Origin: an uncultured Pseudomonadota bacterium
GTDB lineage: Bacteria; Pseudomonadota; Alphaproteobacteria; RF32; CAG-239
Reading direction: 5' to 3'
NCBI GenBank assembly: GCA_949295395.1
Contig: CASFLB010000021.1
Location: forward strand, 1-14,119
DNA: 14,119 nucleotides
Shown here: positions 7,443-13,800 of the stretch, piece after piece
How positions within the stretch are numbered: position 1 is the first letter of the stretch
Layout: each line of letters starts with the position of its first letter
The notes under the pieces: generated by a model
What the model was told of the DNA's origin: nothing
The model's database searches: none
What the model saw: only the letters and a program-made list of their open reading frames with translations
Program-made: the position numbers and the translations under genes

Positions 7443-7458
7443 CGTGAAATCCTTTCAA

Positions 7459-8376
7459 TCAAATCTTAATTGCAAAACGCAATTTTGCGGAGCGGGAACG
7501 AGGGTTAGAGGCAATTTCATCATCTTGAGGAAGAATGGCTTTGGAGCAAGAGGAGATTCTTGCAGCCGTTTCTGCCGCCACTTGCGGCATATAACGAGAA
7601 ACAGCTTTAGGCTTTCCGAGGTTGTCATTAAAGAAAGACTTAACGATTCTATCTTCAAGAGAGTGGAAAGAAACAACAACAAGCCGCCCATTGGGGTTAA
7701 GGCGAGAGAGCGCGCCTTCAAGACCGGATTCAAGCTCGCCGAGCTCATTATTAACGGCAATGCGCAGCGCTTGAAATGTACGGGTGGCAGGGTCGATAGG
7801 GGAAGCTGGTGACTTTTTAACAACCGAATGAACGATGTCAGCCAGCTCGGTGGTTGTGTTAATCTTTTTAGTTTTGCGAGCTGCGATAATTTTTGCGGCA
7901 ATTTGGCGTGATTTACGCTCTTCACCATACTTATAAATAATGTCGGCCAGCTCTTTTTCCGAAAGAGAATTAACAAGGTCGGCTGCGGACGTTCCTTCGC
8001 AAGACATGCGCATATCAAGCGGAGCCTCTTTGGAGAACGAAAAGCCGCGTTCTTTGTTGTCGAGCTGCATGGAAGAAACACCGATATCAAAAACCGCACC
8101 ATCAATTTCTTCGGAAACCAAATCGGCAAAATCACCAAACTGACCGGCTCTAAATTCAAAGCGATTTCCATAAATTGATTTCAACTCTTCGGCGCGTGCC
8201 TTAACATTCGGATCGCGGTCAAGCGCAATAACTTTGCAGTCGGCGGCGTCAAGAATAGCTTGGGTATAACCGCCGTTGCCAAAAGTTGCATCAACATAAA
8301 CCTTTCCGTCTGTAGGAGCCAAATTTTGCAAAACTTCACGAAGCATAACCGGAATATGTTTCTGAGTGCTAGACAT
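7459..8376 (-). CDS. rsmH: 16S rRNA (cytosine-1402 N4) methyltransferase RsmH
   Basis: RsmH (MraW) adds the N4 methyl group to C1402 in the ribosomal decoding centre, using S-adenosylmethionine. The 305-residue product (E. coli 313) has HIPVML at 7-12, the SAM-binding loop DATFGNGGYT at 29-38, ALDRDP near 51, DIGVSSMQLD near 97, and further on TRTFQALRIAVNNEL and SFHSLEDRIVK, all diagnostic of the family. Its ATG overlaps the mraZ stop by one base (TAATG), so translation is coupled; ftsL begins 16 bp later. It has no evident oddity. Confidence 0.97.
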   Translation of the reverse strand: MSSTQKHIPVMLREVLQNLAPTDGKVYVDATFGNGGYTQAILDAADCKVIALDRDPNVKARAEELKSIYGNRFEFRAGQFGDFADLVSEEIDGAVFDIGVSSMQLDNKERGFSFSKEAPLDMRMSCEGTSAADLVNSLSEKELADIIYKYGEERKSRQIAAKIIAARKTKKINTTTELADIVHSVVKKSPASPIDPATRTFQALRIAVNNELGELESGLEGALSRLNPNGRLVVVSFHSLEDRIVKSFFNDNLGKPKAVSRYMPQVAAETAARISSCSKAILPQDDEIASNPRSRSAKLRFAIKI

Positions 8377-8849
8377 TATTCAGCACCTCCTTCCGGTTTC
8401 AAAGAAAGCTGTGGGCGTTTTTTCAAAACTTCGGTACGAATACGTGCTTCTTCTTTTTCCCAGTTTTGCGGATTCCAAATCTGAAACTTGCGGCCTTTAC
8501 CGACAAAGACGGCGGTATCGGTTATTTGAGCGTGTTTTAAGAGTTTTTCGGATAAGACGATACGTCCGGTTGAATCAAACGGAAAACGCTTGGCATCACC
8601 GAAAATAAGATTAGTTAAGTCATCTTGTTCTTGGGAGAAAAAGTCCATAGAGCTTTCAATGTCTGTGGCAAGTTTATCCAAGAGTTCTTCGGTACAACCT
8701 TCAATGCATGGAGCGCTAAGACTGCGGTAGCAAACAATTTCCGTTGATAAATCTTTAAGAATTGAGCGGTAGTCTGAGGGAAGGGAGACGCGCCCTTTGG
8801 CGTCAACCTTATTTATTATTGTATCTAAGAAGAGAAAAGATTTTCTCAC
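8376..8849 (-). CDS. mraZ: transcriptional regulator MraZ
   Basis: MraZ is an AbrB-fold DNA-binding protein that forms ring-shaped oligomers and represses its own division/cell-wall operon. The 157-residue product (E. coli 152) has two copies of the MraZ unit, with NKVDAKGRVSLPSDYR at about 13-28 and the second as FDSTGRIVLSEKLLKHA at about 87-104. The start is GTG (8849), preceded by GAGGGG with good spacing; an ATG is absent at the right place. It heads the minus-strand operon mraZ-rsmH-ftsL-ftsI. Its promoter carries a phased array of TGGGA repeats, the expected MraZ target, so autoregulation is likely. Confidence 0.95.
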   Translation of the reverse strand: MRKSFLFLDTIINKVDAKGRVSLPSDYRSILKDLSTEIVCYRSLSAPCIEGCTEELLDKLATDIESSMDFFSQEQDDLTNLIFGDAKRFPFDSTGRIVLSEKLLKHAQITDTAVFVGKGRKFQIWNPQNWEKEEARIRTEVLKKRPQLSLKPEGGAE

Positions 8850-8884
8850 GATAGCCCCTCTAAAAATAACTGCCCTCTGATTTA

Positions 8885-8929
8885 TGGTATATCATGGGAT
8901 TTTATGGGAATCAATGGGAATTTTTAGGA
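8885..8929 (+). repeat. five 10-bp-phased MraZ-box-like repeats
   Basis: Read on the plus strand, the pentamers TGGTA (8885-8889), TGGGA (8895-8899), TGGGA (8905-8909), TGGGA (8915-8919) and TAGGA (8925-8929) recur at exactly 10-bp steps with AT-rich 5-bp spacers. MraZ of other bacteria is known to bind TGGG-type pentamers separated by 5 bp upstream of mraZ. The three central units are perfect and the two outer ones each differ by one base. The array covers the predicted mraZ promoter and lies about one helical turn per unit, as a ring-shaped oligomer would need. The repeats read in the opposite direction to mraZ. Confidence 0.8.
8886..8914 (-). promoter_or_regulatory. mraZ operon promoter
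   Basis: On the minus strand TTGATT (8909-8914) and TATACC (8886-8891) are spaced by 17 bases, giving a predicted transcript start near 8879 and a leader of about 30 bases to the GTG at 8849. The -35 and -10 elements lie inside the TGGGA repeat array, so bound MraZ would block RNA polymerase. Each hexamer matches four of six consensus bases. Confidence 0.65.
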
Positions 8930-8974
8930 TTTTATTAACTGTTCTTCTTTTGTTCGAGAGGAAAATAAACGACT

Positions 8975-9034
8975 GTGTCCAAAGCCTTGCTGAATAAGGG
9001 TTTGCGAAGAGTGAAGAAAATCAAAAAAGAATAA
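8975..9034 (+). CDS. doubtful 19-residue basic micro-ORF
   Basis: GTG at 8975 opens a 19-codon frame (MSKALLNKGLRRVKKIKKE) ending in TAA at 9032-9034. GAGAGGA (8956-8962) stands upstream but about 12 bases away, longer than usual. The peptide is strongly basic and amphipathic, and a plus-strand terminator follows within 50 bp. The length is short enough to arise by chance, and the same DNA can form a hairpin, so a small RNA is an equal or better reading. Low confidence. Confidence 0.15.
   Translation: MSKALLNKGLRRVKKIKKE
8980..9004 (+). other. imperfect RNA hairpin
   Basis: CAAAGCCTT (8980-8988) pairs with AAGGGTTTG (8996-9004) around a 7-nt loop, with a single internal G-G mismatch. It lies upstream of a plus-strand terminator and might be part of a small structured transcript. 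TTCTTC (8942-8947) and GAAGAA (9013-9018) could form an outer helix around it. Confidence 0.35.
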
Positions 9035-9081
9035 ATTTTTTTAATATTTTTTTTAAAACTTGGTGATAAGTCGTAACACGT

Positions 9082-9124
9082 AAGCGCGACTCGGAAAATC
9101 CGTCGCGCTTTATTGTTTTTTTTC
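9082..9124 (+). terminator. plus-strand intrinsic terminator with no evident gene upstream
   Basis: AAGCGCGAC (9082-9090) and GTCGCGCTT (9102-9110) form a perfect, GC-rich 9-bp stem; GGA/TCC in the 11-nt loop can extend the structure. A T-rich tract (9111-9124) follows on the plus strand only. Because mraZ is transcribed away from here, no known plus-strand transcript needs it, apart from an undetected small RNA between about 8935 and 9080 or stray transcription heading for rnpB. Confidence 0.75.
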
Positions 9125-9148
9125 GCGTGGGCAAGAGTGATAAAGCAC

Positions 9149-9175
9149 TTGCAAAATAGCGGTAATGAGTATAAG
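9149..9175 (+). promoter_or_regulatory. probable rnpB promoter
   Basis: TTGCAA (9149-9154) and TATAAG (9170-9175) precede the RNase P RNA, and the predicted transcript start near 9182 agrees with the 5' arm of helix P1 at 9185. The 15-base spacer is short; shifting the -35 by one base gives 16. The position is what makes the call reasonable. Confidence 0.5.
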
Positions 9176-9184
9176 CTTTGCAAA

Positions 9185-9586
9185 CAGGTAGCCGGATAGC
9201 TGCGCCGCAAGATTTATTCAAACGGTGAGGAAAGTCCGGGCTTCACGGAAACAGGGCACCAGATAACGTCTGGCTGGAGCAATCCAAGTGACAGTGCCGC
9301 AGAAAATTACCGCTTGAAAACAATCGTTTTTGAGTAAGGTTGAAAAGGCGGGGTAAGAGCCCACCGCATGGACAGCAATGTCCGTGGCAAGGTAAACCAT
9401 GCCTGAAGCAAGACCAAATGAGGAGAGCGTTTCCTCGGAAATGACTATACGGAGAGTTTCCGCTCCGCTCCAGAGGTAGGTCGCGATGAGCGAACAAGTG
9501 ATTGTCCGCCAAGATGAATAGCTATCCCTTTGAGAGAATTCGCAAGAAAACAATCAAAGGACAGAACCCGGCTTATAGGCTGCCTG
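9185..9586 (+). ncRNA. rnpB: RNase P RNA, bacterial class A
   Basis: This is the catalytic RNA that, with RnpA, trims the 5' leader of tRNA precursors. Diagnostic parts are present in order: GAGGAAAGTCCGGGCT (from 9227), ACAGGGCACC, the GAGTAAGGTTGAAA region, GGTAAGAGCCCACC from 9352 (the loop whose GGT pairs with tRNA CCA), GTGGCAAGGTAAACC, and the closing ACAGAACCCGGCTTATAGGC. Helix P1 is formed by CAGGTAGCC (9185-9193) and GGCTGCCTG (9578-9586), which sets both ends and a length of about 402 nt. The P1 end followed by seven T residues can act as the terminator. It is divergent from mraZ and 29 bp upstream of lpxC. Confidence 0.96.
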
Positions 9587-9593
9587 TTTTTTT
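9587..9593 (+). terminator. U-tract ending rnpB
   Basis: Seven T residues follow directly after the 3' arm of helix P1 (9578-9586). There is no separate hairpin: the stem would have to be P1 itself, whose other arm is about 390 bases upstream, so termination here may be incomplete and let polymerase proceed into lpxC. Confidence 0.5.
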
Positions 9594-9615
9594 ATGAAAA
9601 CTAAGGAGATTAAAT

Positions 9616-10467
9616 TTGCGCCAGCAAGCACTCAAAACGGAAGTTCGAATAGAAGGGGTTGGTCTTCACTCCGGCGCCAAGAGTACGTTAACAATAAAGC
9701 CATCTGCCGAAAACAGCGGAATTGTTTTTAAGCGAGTTGACTTGCCCAATCAGCCGGAAATAAAAGCGCTTTATTCCAATGTGGTCGACACAAGAAATTG
9801 CACGTGCTTGGGAGATGGCAAAGGCGCGCTGGTTTCGACCATTGAACATATCATGTCGGCACTCTATGTTCGTGGTATTGATAACGCCTTGATTGAAGTT
9901 GACAATACCGAAATCCCGATAATGGATGGCAGTGGCAAATGTTTTTATGAGGCTCTGAAAACGGCCGAGGTCGTTGAGCAAGATGCCCCACGCCGTTTCT
10001 TGAAAGTCGTAAAACCGGTAAAATTTACAGATGACAAAGGCAATGAAACATCTCTTGAACCGGCTGAGGAATTAGAAATTTGTATGGAAATTGATTTTCC
10101 TTCAAAAATCGTCGGTCACCAAATTTTCGATTCTAAAATAACACCGGCTGTTTATGAAAAAGAAATTGCCCCAAGCCGCACTTTTTGCGAAAAATATCAA
10201 ATAGATTACCTTCGTTCATTGGGTTTGATAAAAGGCGGAAGCTTGGATAATGCCGTTGTCTTGGATGGTGAAACGATTATGAACCCCGAGGGCTTTCGCG
10301 TCAAGGACGAATGCGTCAAGCATAAAGCTTTAGACGCCGTTGGCGATTTATACACCTCAGGCTATCGAATAATAGGGAAGTTTACGGGCAAAAAGAGCGG
10401 GCATTTTCACAATAATGAACTGTTAAAAAAACTTTTTGCGGATAACACAAATTATATACTGGAGTAA
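9616..10467 (+). CDS. lpxC: UDP-3-O-acyl-N-acetylglucosamine deacetylase LpxC
   Basis: LpxC catalyses the committed, zinc-dependent step of lipid A synthesis in the cytosol. The 283-residue product (E. coli 305) has both LpxC domains: LHSG at 17-20, STIEHIMSAL with general base E77 and zinc ligand H78, IPIMDGS near 100-106, PSRTFCE near 186-192, KHKALDAVGDLY with H236 and D240 as the other zinc ligands, and SGHFHNN with H263. The start is TTG (9616), preceded by AAGGAG at 9603-9608; an ATG at 9594 is out of frame. Only 29 bp separate it from rnpB. bamD follows after 6 bp. In many alphaproteobacteria lpxC comes after ftsZ; here it follows rnpB. Confidence 0.96.
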   Translation: MRQQALKTEVRIEGVGLHSGAKSTLTIKPSAENSGIVFKRVDLPNQPEIKALYSNVVDTRNCTCLGDGKGALVSTIEHIMSALYVRGIDNALIEVDNTEIPIMDGSGKCFYEALKTAEVVEQDAPRRFLKVVKPVKFTDDKGNETSLEPAEELEICMEIDFPSKIVGHQIFDSKITPAVYEKEIAPSRTFCEKYQIDYLRSLGLIKGGSLDNAVVLDGETIMNPEGFRVKDECVKHKALDAVGDLYTSGYRIIGKFTGKKSGHFHNNELLKKLFADNTNYILE

Positions 10468-10473
10468 GAACAG

Positions 10474-11217
10474 ATGAAAAAGACGGCACTTTTTGTTTGT
10501 ATGTTTATGGCAATGCTCGGGGTAAGTGGTTGCGCCTCAACAGCAGAAGAGGAGACCCCGACAACAGCGGAAGAGCAATATAATCAAGCCTATAAAGAGA
10601 TGGAACAAACAGCTTACAAAACAGCCGCCAAGAGCTTTGAAAAAGTTGAGTTAGAGCACCCATATTCCAAATGGGCGGTTAAAGCCAAAATCATGGGCGC
10701 TTATTCATTTTATAAAGCCAAAGAATATGATGATGCGATTATGGCACTGGACAGATTCATCAAGTTCCACCCCGGAAACAAAGACATTGCTTACGCTTAT
10801 TACCTAAAAGCCTTGTGCTATTATGACCAAATCGAAAGTCCGGAAAATGATCAAGGCAACACCTCAAAAGCTTTGACGGCATTAGAACAAGTTGTTTTGC
10901 GCTTCCCAAACAGCGAATACGCCAAAGACGCAGAACAAAAAATAATCTTGGCCAAGGACAGATTGGCCGGACAAGAAATGGTTATCGGCCGCTACTATTT
11001 GTCACAAAAGAATTATCTGTCGGCACTGAACCGTTTTTCAACCGTGGTTAACAATTATCAAACCACGACACAAATTGAAGAAGCTTTGTATCGTCAGGTT
11101 GAAATTTATAAAATACTTGGCTTAAATCAAGAGGCTCAGACCGCCGCCCGTGTCCTGAAGTATAATTATCCCAAAAGCCCATGGACACAAAAGGCTGAAA
11201 GCCTGATGGCCGCTTAA
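10474..11217 (+). CDS. bamD: outer-membrane protein assembly lipoprotein BamD
   Basis: BamD is the essential lipoprotein of the BAM complex that folds beta-barrels into the outer membrane. The 247-residue product (E. coli 245) has a signal peptide ending in the lipobox V17-S18-G19-C20, so it is lipidated at C20. It continues as five tetratricopeptide-like helical repeats, beginning with AEEQYNQAYKEMEQTAYKTA and including KSFEKVELEHPYSKWAVKA, AIMALDRFIKFHPGNKDIAYAYYLKALCYYDQI and RFPNSEYAKDAEQKI. It lies 6 bp after lpxC and 16 bp before recN, the usual alphaproteobacterial order, and is probably co-transcribed with both. Confidence 0.95.
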   Translation: MKKTALFVCMFMAMLGVSGCASTAEEETPTTAEEQYNQAYKEMEQTAYKTAAKSFEKVELEHPYSKWAVKAKIMGAYSFYKAKEYDDAIMALDRFIKFHPGNKDIAYAYYLKALCYYDQIESPENDQGNTSKALTALEQVVLRFPNSEYAKDAEQKIILAKDRLAGQEMVIGRYYLSQKNYLSALNRFSTVVNNYQTTTQIEEALYRQVEIYKILGLNQEAQTAARVLKYNYPKSPWTQKAESLMAA

Positions 11218-11233
11218 AAAAACGAGACTGGAG

Positions 11234-12904
11234 ATGTTAAGCGCTCTTTCGATAAGAAATGTTGTTTTGATTGATAAGCTGGACTTGGATTTCAAGTCCG
11301 GCTTAAGTGTGCTGACCGGAGAAACCGGCGCCGGTAAGTCAATCTTGCTTGATTCTCTGGGGTTGATTTTGGGTGGCCGTGCCGACAGCGGACTGATTCG
11401 TCAGGGGGCAGATAAATTAAGCGTCACCGCCACTTTTGAGATTGGAGTGGAGAATAAAGGTCTGAACGCCCTGTTTGAAGAATATGATTTAGATTCGCCC
11501 GAAGACGGCACGCTTGAAATAAAGCGCAGCCTCACCAAAGAGGGCAAGGGCAAAATCTTTCTGAATGACCAGCCGATAAGCGCTAAGGTTTTGAAAGAAA
11601 TCGGCAGCTTTTTGGTGGAAGTCCACGGCCAATATGATAATCAAGGCTTGCTTAATCCGGCCAATCATGGCGATATTTTAGATTCGTTCGGTGGTTATGA
11701 AAAAGAGTTGAAAGCTTATAAAGAAAGTTTTTGCGAATACAAACGGATTAAGAAAGAGCGCGAAGATACCGAAAACAGCATAAATCAAGCTAAGGCAGAG
11801 GAAGAAGAACTTCGCCATTGGGTTAAGGAGCTTGAGGAGATAAAACCGCATAAAGGCGAGGAAGAAGAACTAAGCCAAAAACGCTTAGAATTAATGAACG
11901 CCGAAAAAATCATTGAGAGTTTAAATTTGGCTTATGGCGCCCTGAATGGTGAACAAGATATTATCTCGGCTTTACGCCGCGCTCAGTCAGCGATAGAGAG
12001 GGCGGATAGAATTGTTTCCGGCAAATACGAAGGGATAAGTTCGCTCCTTGAACAAACCATGATTAATGCTGAAGAAGCGATTAGTGAAATCGAAGACGCC
12101 AGCCGCAATGTTAGCTTGAATCAAAGCGAGCAGGAAGGAATTGAGGAACGGTTGTATAAGCTGCGCGGTTTAGCCCGCAAGCACCAGTGCTCCACAGATG
12201 AACTTGAAGACAAGCTAGGCGAAATGCGCCAAAAGCTTGAACAAATCGAGCATGGAGAAGAGGGGCTTGATAAGCTGAAAAAACAAGAAGCCGAGCAGAA
12301 AAAGCTCTGCGCCCAAAAGGCAGAGGAATTGAGCAAGGCGCGCAAAGCCGCCGCGCAAAAATTAGACGCGCTGGTCATGAAGGAATTAGCTCCGCTTAAA
12401 ATGGAAAAAGCCAAATTTGAAACCAAGATAGAGGCATTAGGCGAAGATAATTGGACAGAGAAGGGGCAAGACAAAGTTTATTTCACGGTATCAACCAACC
12501 CAAACTCACCGCAAGGCCCGTTGAATAAAATTGCCTCGGGCGGTGAACTGGCGCGCTTTATGCTGGCCTTAAAAGTAAATTTAGCCCAAAGCAGTGAAAT
12601 CGGCACCATGATATTTGATGAAGTCGACGCCGGCGTCGGCGGTGCAACGGCACGCGCGGTTGGAGAACGCTTGGCAAGATTAGGCAAAACGGTTCAGGTC
12701 TTGGTCGTAACCCATTCGCCCCAAGTCGCCGCTTGTGGCAATCAGCATTATAAAGTCTGGAAGGAAACGCAGGATAATATCACCACCACCAGCGTTAAAG
12801 AATTAACAACCGCCGAACGACAGGAAGAAGTTGCGCGGATGTTGGCTGGCGAACACGTTACCGATGAAGCCCGCGCCGCCGCCAAAGTCCTGATGAGCGC
12901 CTAA
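11234..12904 (+). CDS. recN: DNA repair protein RecN
   Basis: RecN is an SMC-like ATPase that helps repair double-strand breaks by holding DNA together. The 556-residue product (E. coli 553) has the Walker A motif GETGAGKS (29-36), the Q-loop-like VHGQYDNQGLL near 134, a long central antiparallel coiled coil (about 150-390) rich in Glu and Lys, the ABC signature ASGGELARFMLALK near 434, Walker B MIFDEVDAGVGG near 459, and the HSPQVAA switch histidine. The start is fixed by homology (MLSALSIRNVVLI), but GGAG touches the ATG directly, so ribosome binding probably uses ACGAGA further upstream or coupling from bamD. The frequent downstream partner ligA is absent; convergent secreted-protein genes follow. 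I see no terminator in the 25-bp gap. Confidence 0.96.
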   Translation: MLSALSIRNVVLIDKLDLDFKSGLSVLTGETGAGKSILLDSLGLILGGRADSGLIRQGADKLSVTATFEIGVENKGLNALFEEYDLDSPEDGTLEIKRSLTKEGKGKIFLNDQPISAKVLKEIGSFLVEVHGQYDNQGLLNPANHGDILDSFGGYEKELKAYKESFCEYKRIKKEREDTENSINQAKAEEEELRHWVKELEEIKPHKGEEEELSQKRLELMNAEKIIESLNLAYGALNGEQDIISALRRAQSAIERADRIVSGKYEGISSLLEQTMINAEEAISEIEDASRNVSLNQSEQEGIEERLYKLRGLARKHQCSTDELEDKLGEMRQKLEQIEHGEEGLDKLKKQEAEQKKLCAQKAEELSKARKAAAQKLDALVMKELAPLKMEKAKFETKIEALGEDNWTEKGQDKVYFTVSTNPNSPQGPLNKIASGGELARFMLALKVNLAQSSEIGTMIFDEVDAGVGGATARAVGERLARLGKTVQVLVVTHSPQVAACGNQHYKVWKETQDNITTTSVKELTTAERQEEVARMLAGEHVTDEARAAAKVLMSA

Positions 12905-12929
12905 GCGCAAAAGATTTTATTCCTAGCCT

Positions 12930-13778
12930 TTAGAACTCTAACACTGGCCGTGCTAAAGAACATGAAAAATAGCAGTTATTGGTTTCATAAATACTCGCCA
13001 CATCATCATTATAATCTGTCCCAACAGATAAATTTCCGCTTTCAACGGAACTCATATACCAATAATAGTAATTATCTTTCATGTTTGAAGATAGAGAACA
13101 CGTTAATTCATCACCACCGACAAGATTTAAAGAATTTCGAATTGCTTGATAATTGTCACTAATACTTTTCAAGATTCCGGCCGCCGGCAGACACCAATCA
13201 CCAGCGCTTGTTCCCTCAGTACTATATTTATGAATATTATTTGCAGCCGTAAAATCAGAACTGGCGGCAACAAGTTTTGCGGTATTGCCGCAACTATCAT
13301 AATCGTTAAGAGCTTCAGCTTCCGTTGCCATAAAAGAAAAGTTTGTAAGTGAGGGTTTAATTATTTTACATTGCATTGCAGGTACAGAGCGATAACTTGA
13401 TTTAAAAAAACCCCCACCGTTTCTTTCCAAAGCAATAGCTTGTCTATGTCCTTGACCATCAGTATAGACAACAACACCGATAGGTGTCTTTCCCGTAACA
13501 AGAATATTTGAACAAGTTTTATCAGAATATAAAATTGTTCCGACCATGCAATCTGTTAAACCCAATTGATAATTTTTAATTTTTTCTTCAAGCTCGGCAA
13601 TTTTATTCATAGCATCGCAGTTCCAATAATTACCGAACGGACATTTGAGGCCGCCGGTACAAGAGGTGGTGCTGGTATAGCCCAAGGTTGTACAGCTCGG
13701 TGTTGCAATACAAGCCGCATGACTTTGCGCTATGCCGCAAAGAATAAAGGCGGTAGTGGTATAAAGTATTTTTTTCAT
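12930..13778 (-). CDS. secreted Cys-rich protein with DUF1566/Lcl-like C-terminal domain
   Basis: The 282-residue product has a Sec signal peptide (1-21, cut after SHA). A Cys-rich segment (23-54) with SCTTLGY, CPFG and WNCD follows, then a short coiled coil (57-71). The C-terminal part contains DWCLPAAGIL (194-203), YYWYMSS (238-244) and a final ARPVLEF. The order WxLP, YWSS and RPV recalls the DUF1566/Lcl domain of bacterial surface proteins; this match is by eye and tentative. It is probably exported and disulfide-bonded, possibly an adhesin or pilus-associated protein. A good AAAGGAG precedes the ATG. It sits 22 bp after another Cys-rich gene on the same strand. Function unknown. Confidence 0.75.
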   Translation of the reverse strand: MKKILYTTTAFILCGIAQSHAACIATPSCTTLGYTSTTSCTGGLKCPFGNYWNCDAMNKIAELEEKIKNYQLGLTDCMVGTILYSDKTCSNILVTGKTPIGVVVYTDGQGHRQAIALERNGGGFFKSSYRSVPAMQCKIIKPSLTNFSFMATEAEALNDYDSCGNTAKLVAASSDFTAANNIHKYSTEGTSAGDWCLPAAGILKSISDNYQAIRNSLNLVGGDELTCSLSSNMKDNYYYWYMSSVESGNLSVGTDYNDDVASIYETNNCYFSCSLARPVLEF

Positions 13779-13800
13779 TTTTGTTCTCCTTTGCTTTTTT

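Larger units (their letters stand above)
8850..9184. other. gene-poor divergent region between mraZ and rnpB
   Basis: This 335-bp stretch lacks a convincing protein gene. It holds, from left to right, the mraZ leader, promoter and repeat array (8850-8929), an imperfect hairpin (8980-9004), a very AT-rich tract (9020-9056), a plus-strand terminator hairpin (9082-9124), and a probable rnpB promoter (9149-9175). A minus-strand open frame covering 8935-9210 runs into rnpB and has no plausible protein character, so it is not called. Confidence 0.7.

Noticed and set aside
7455..8171. Long minus-strand frame (238 codons) inside rsmH
   Set aside because: It is an out-of-frame shadow of the clearly identified rsmH gene, with a repetitive Leu/Ser/Lys composition and no domain.
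8935..9210. Minus-strand open frame of 91 codons
   Set aside because: It overlaps the 5' part of rnpB and the orphan terminator, has low-complexity Lys/Phe-rich composition and no ribosome binding site that fits, so it looks like chance.
9218..9553. Minus-strand frame of 111 codons across rnpB
   Set aside because: It lies fully inside the well-conserved RNase P RNA and is antisense to it.
9594..9680. ATG at 9594 as the start of lpxC
   Set aside because: It is out of frame with LpxC; the TTG at 9616 with AAGGAG upstream matches the family start.
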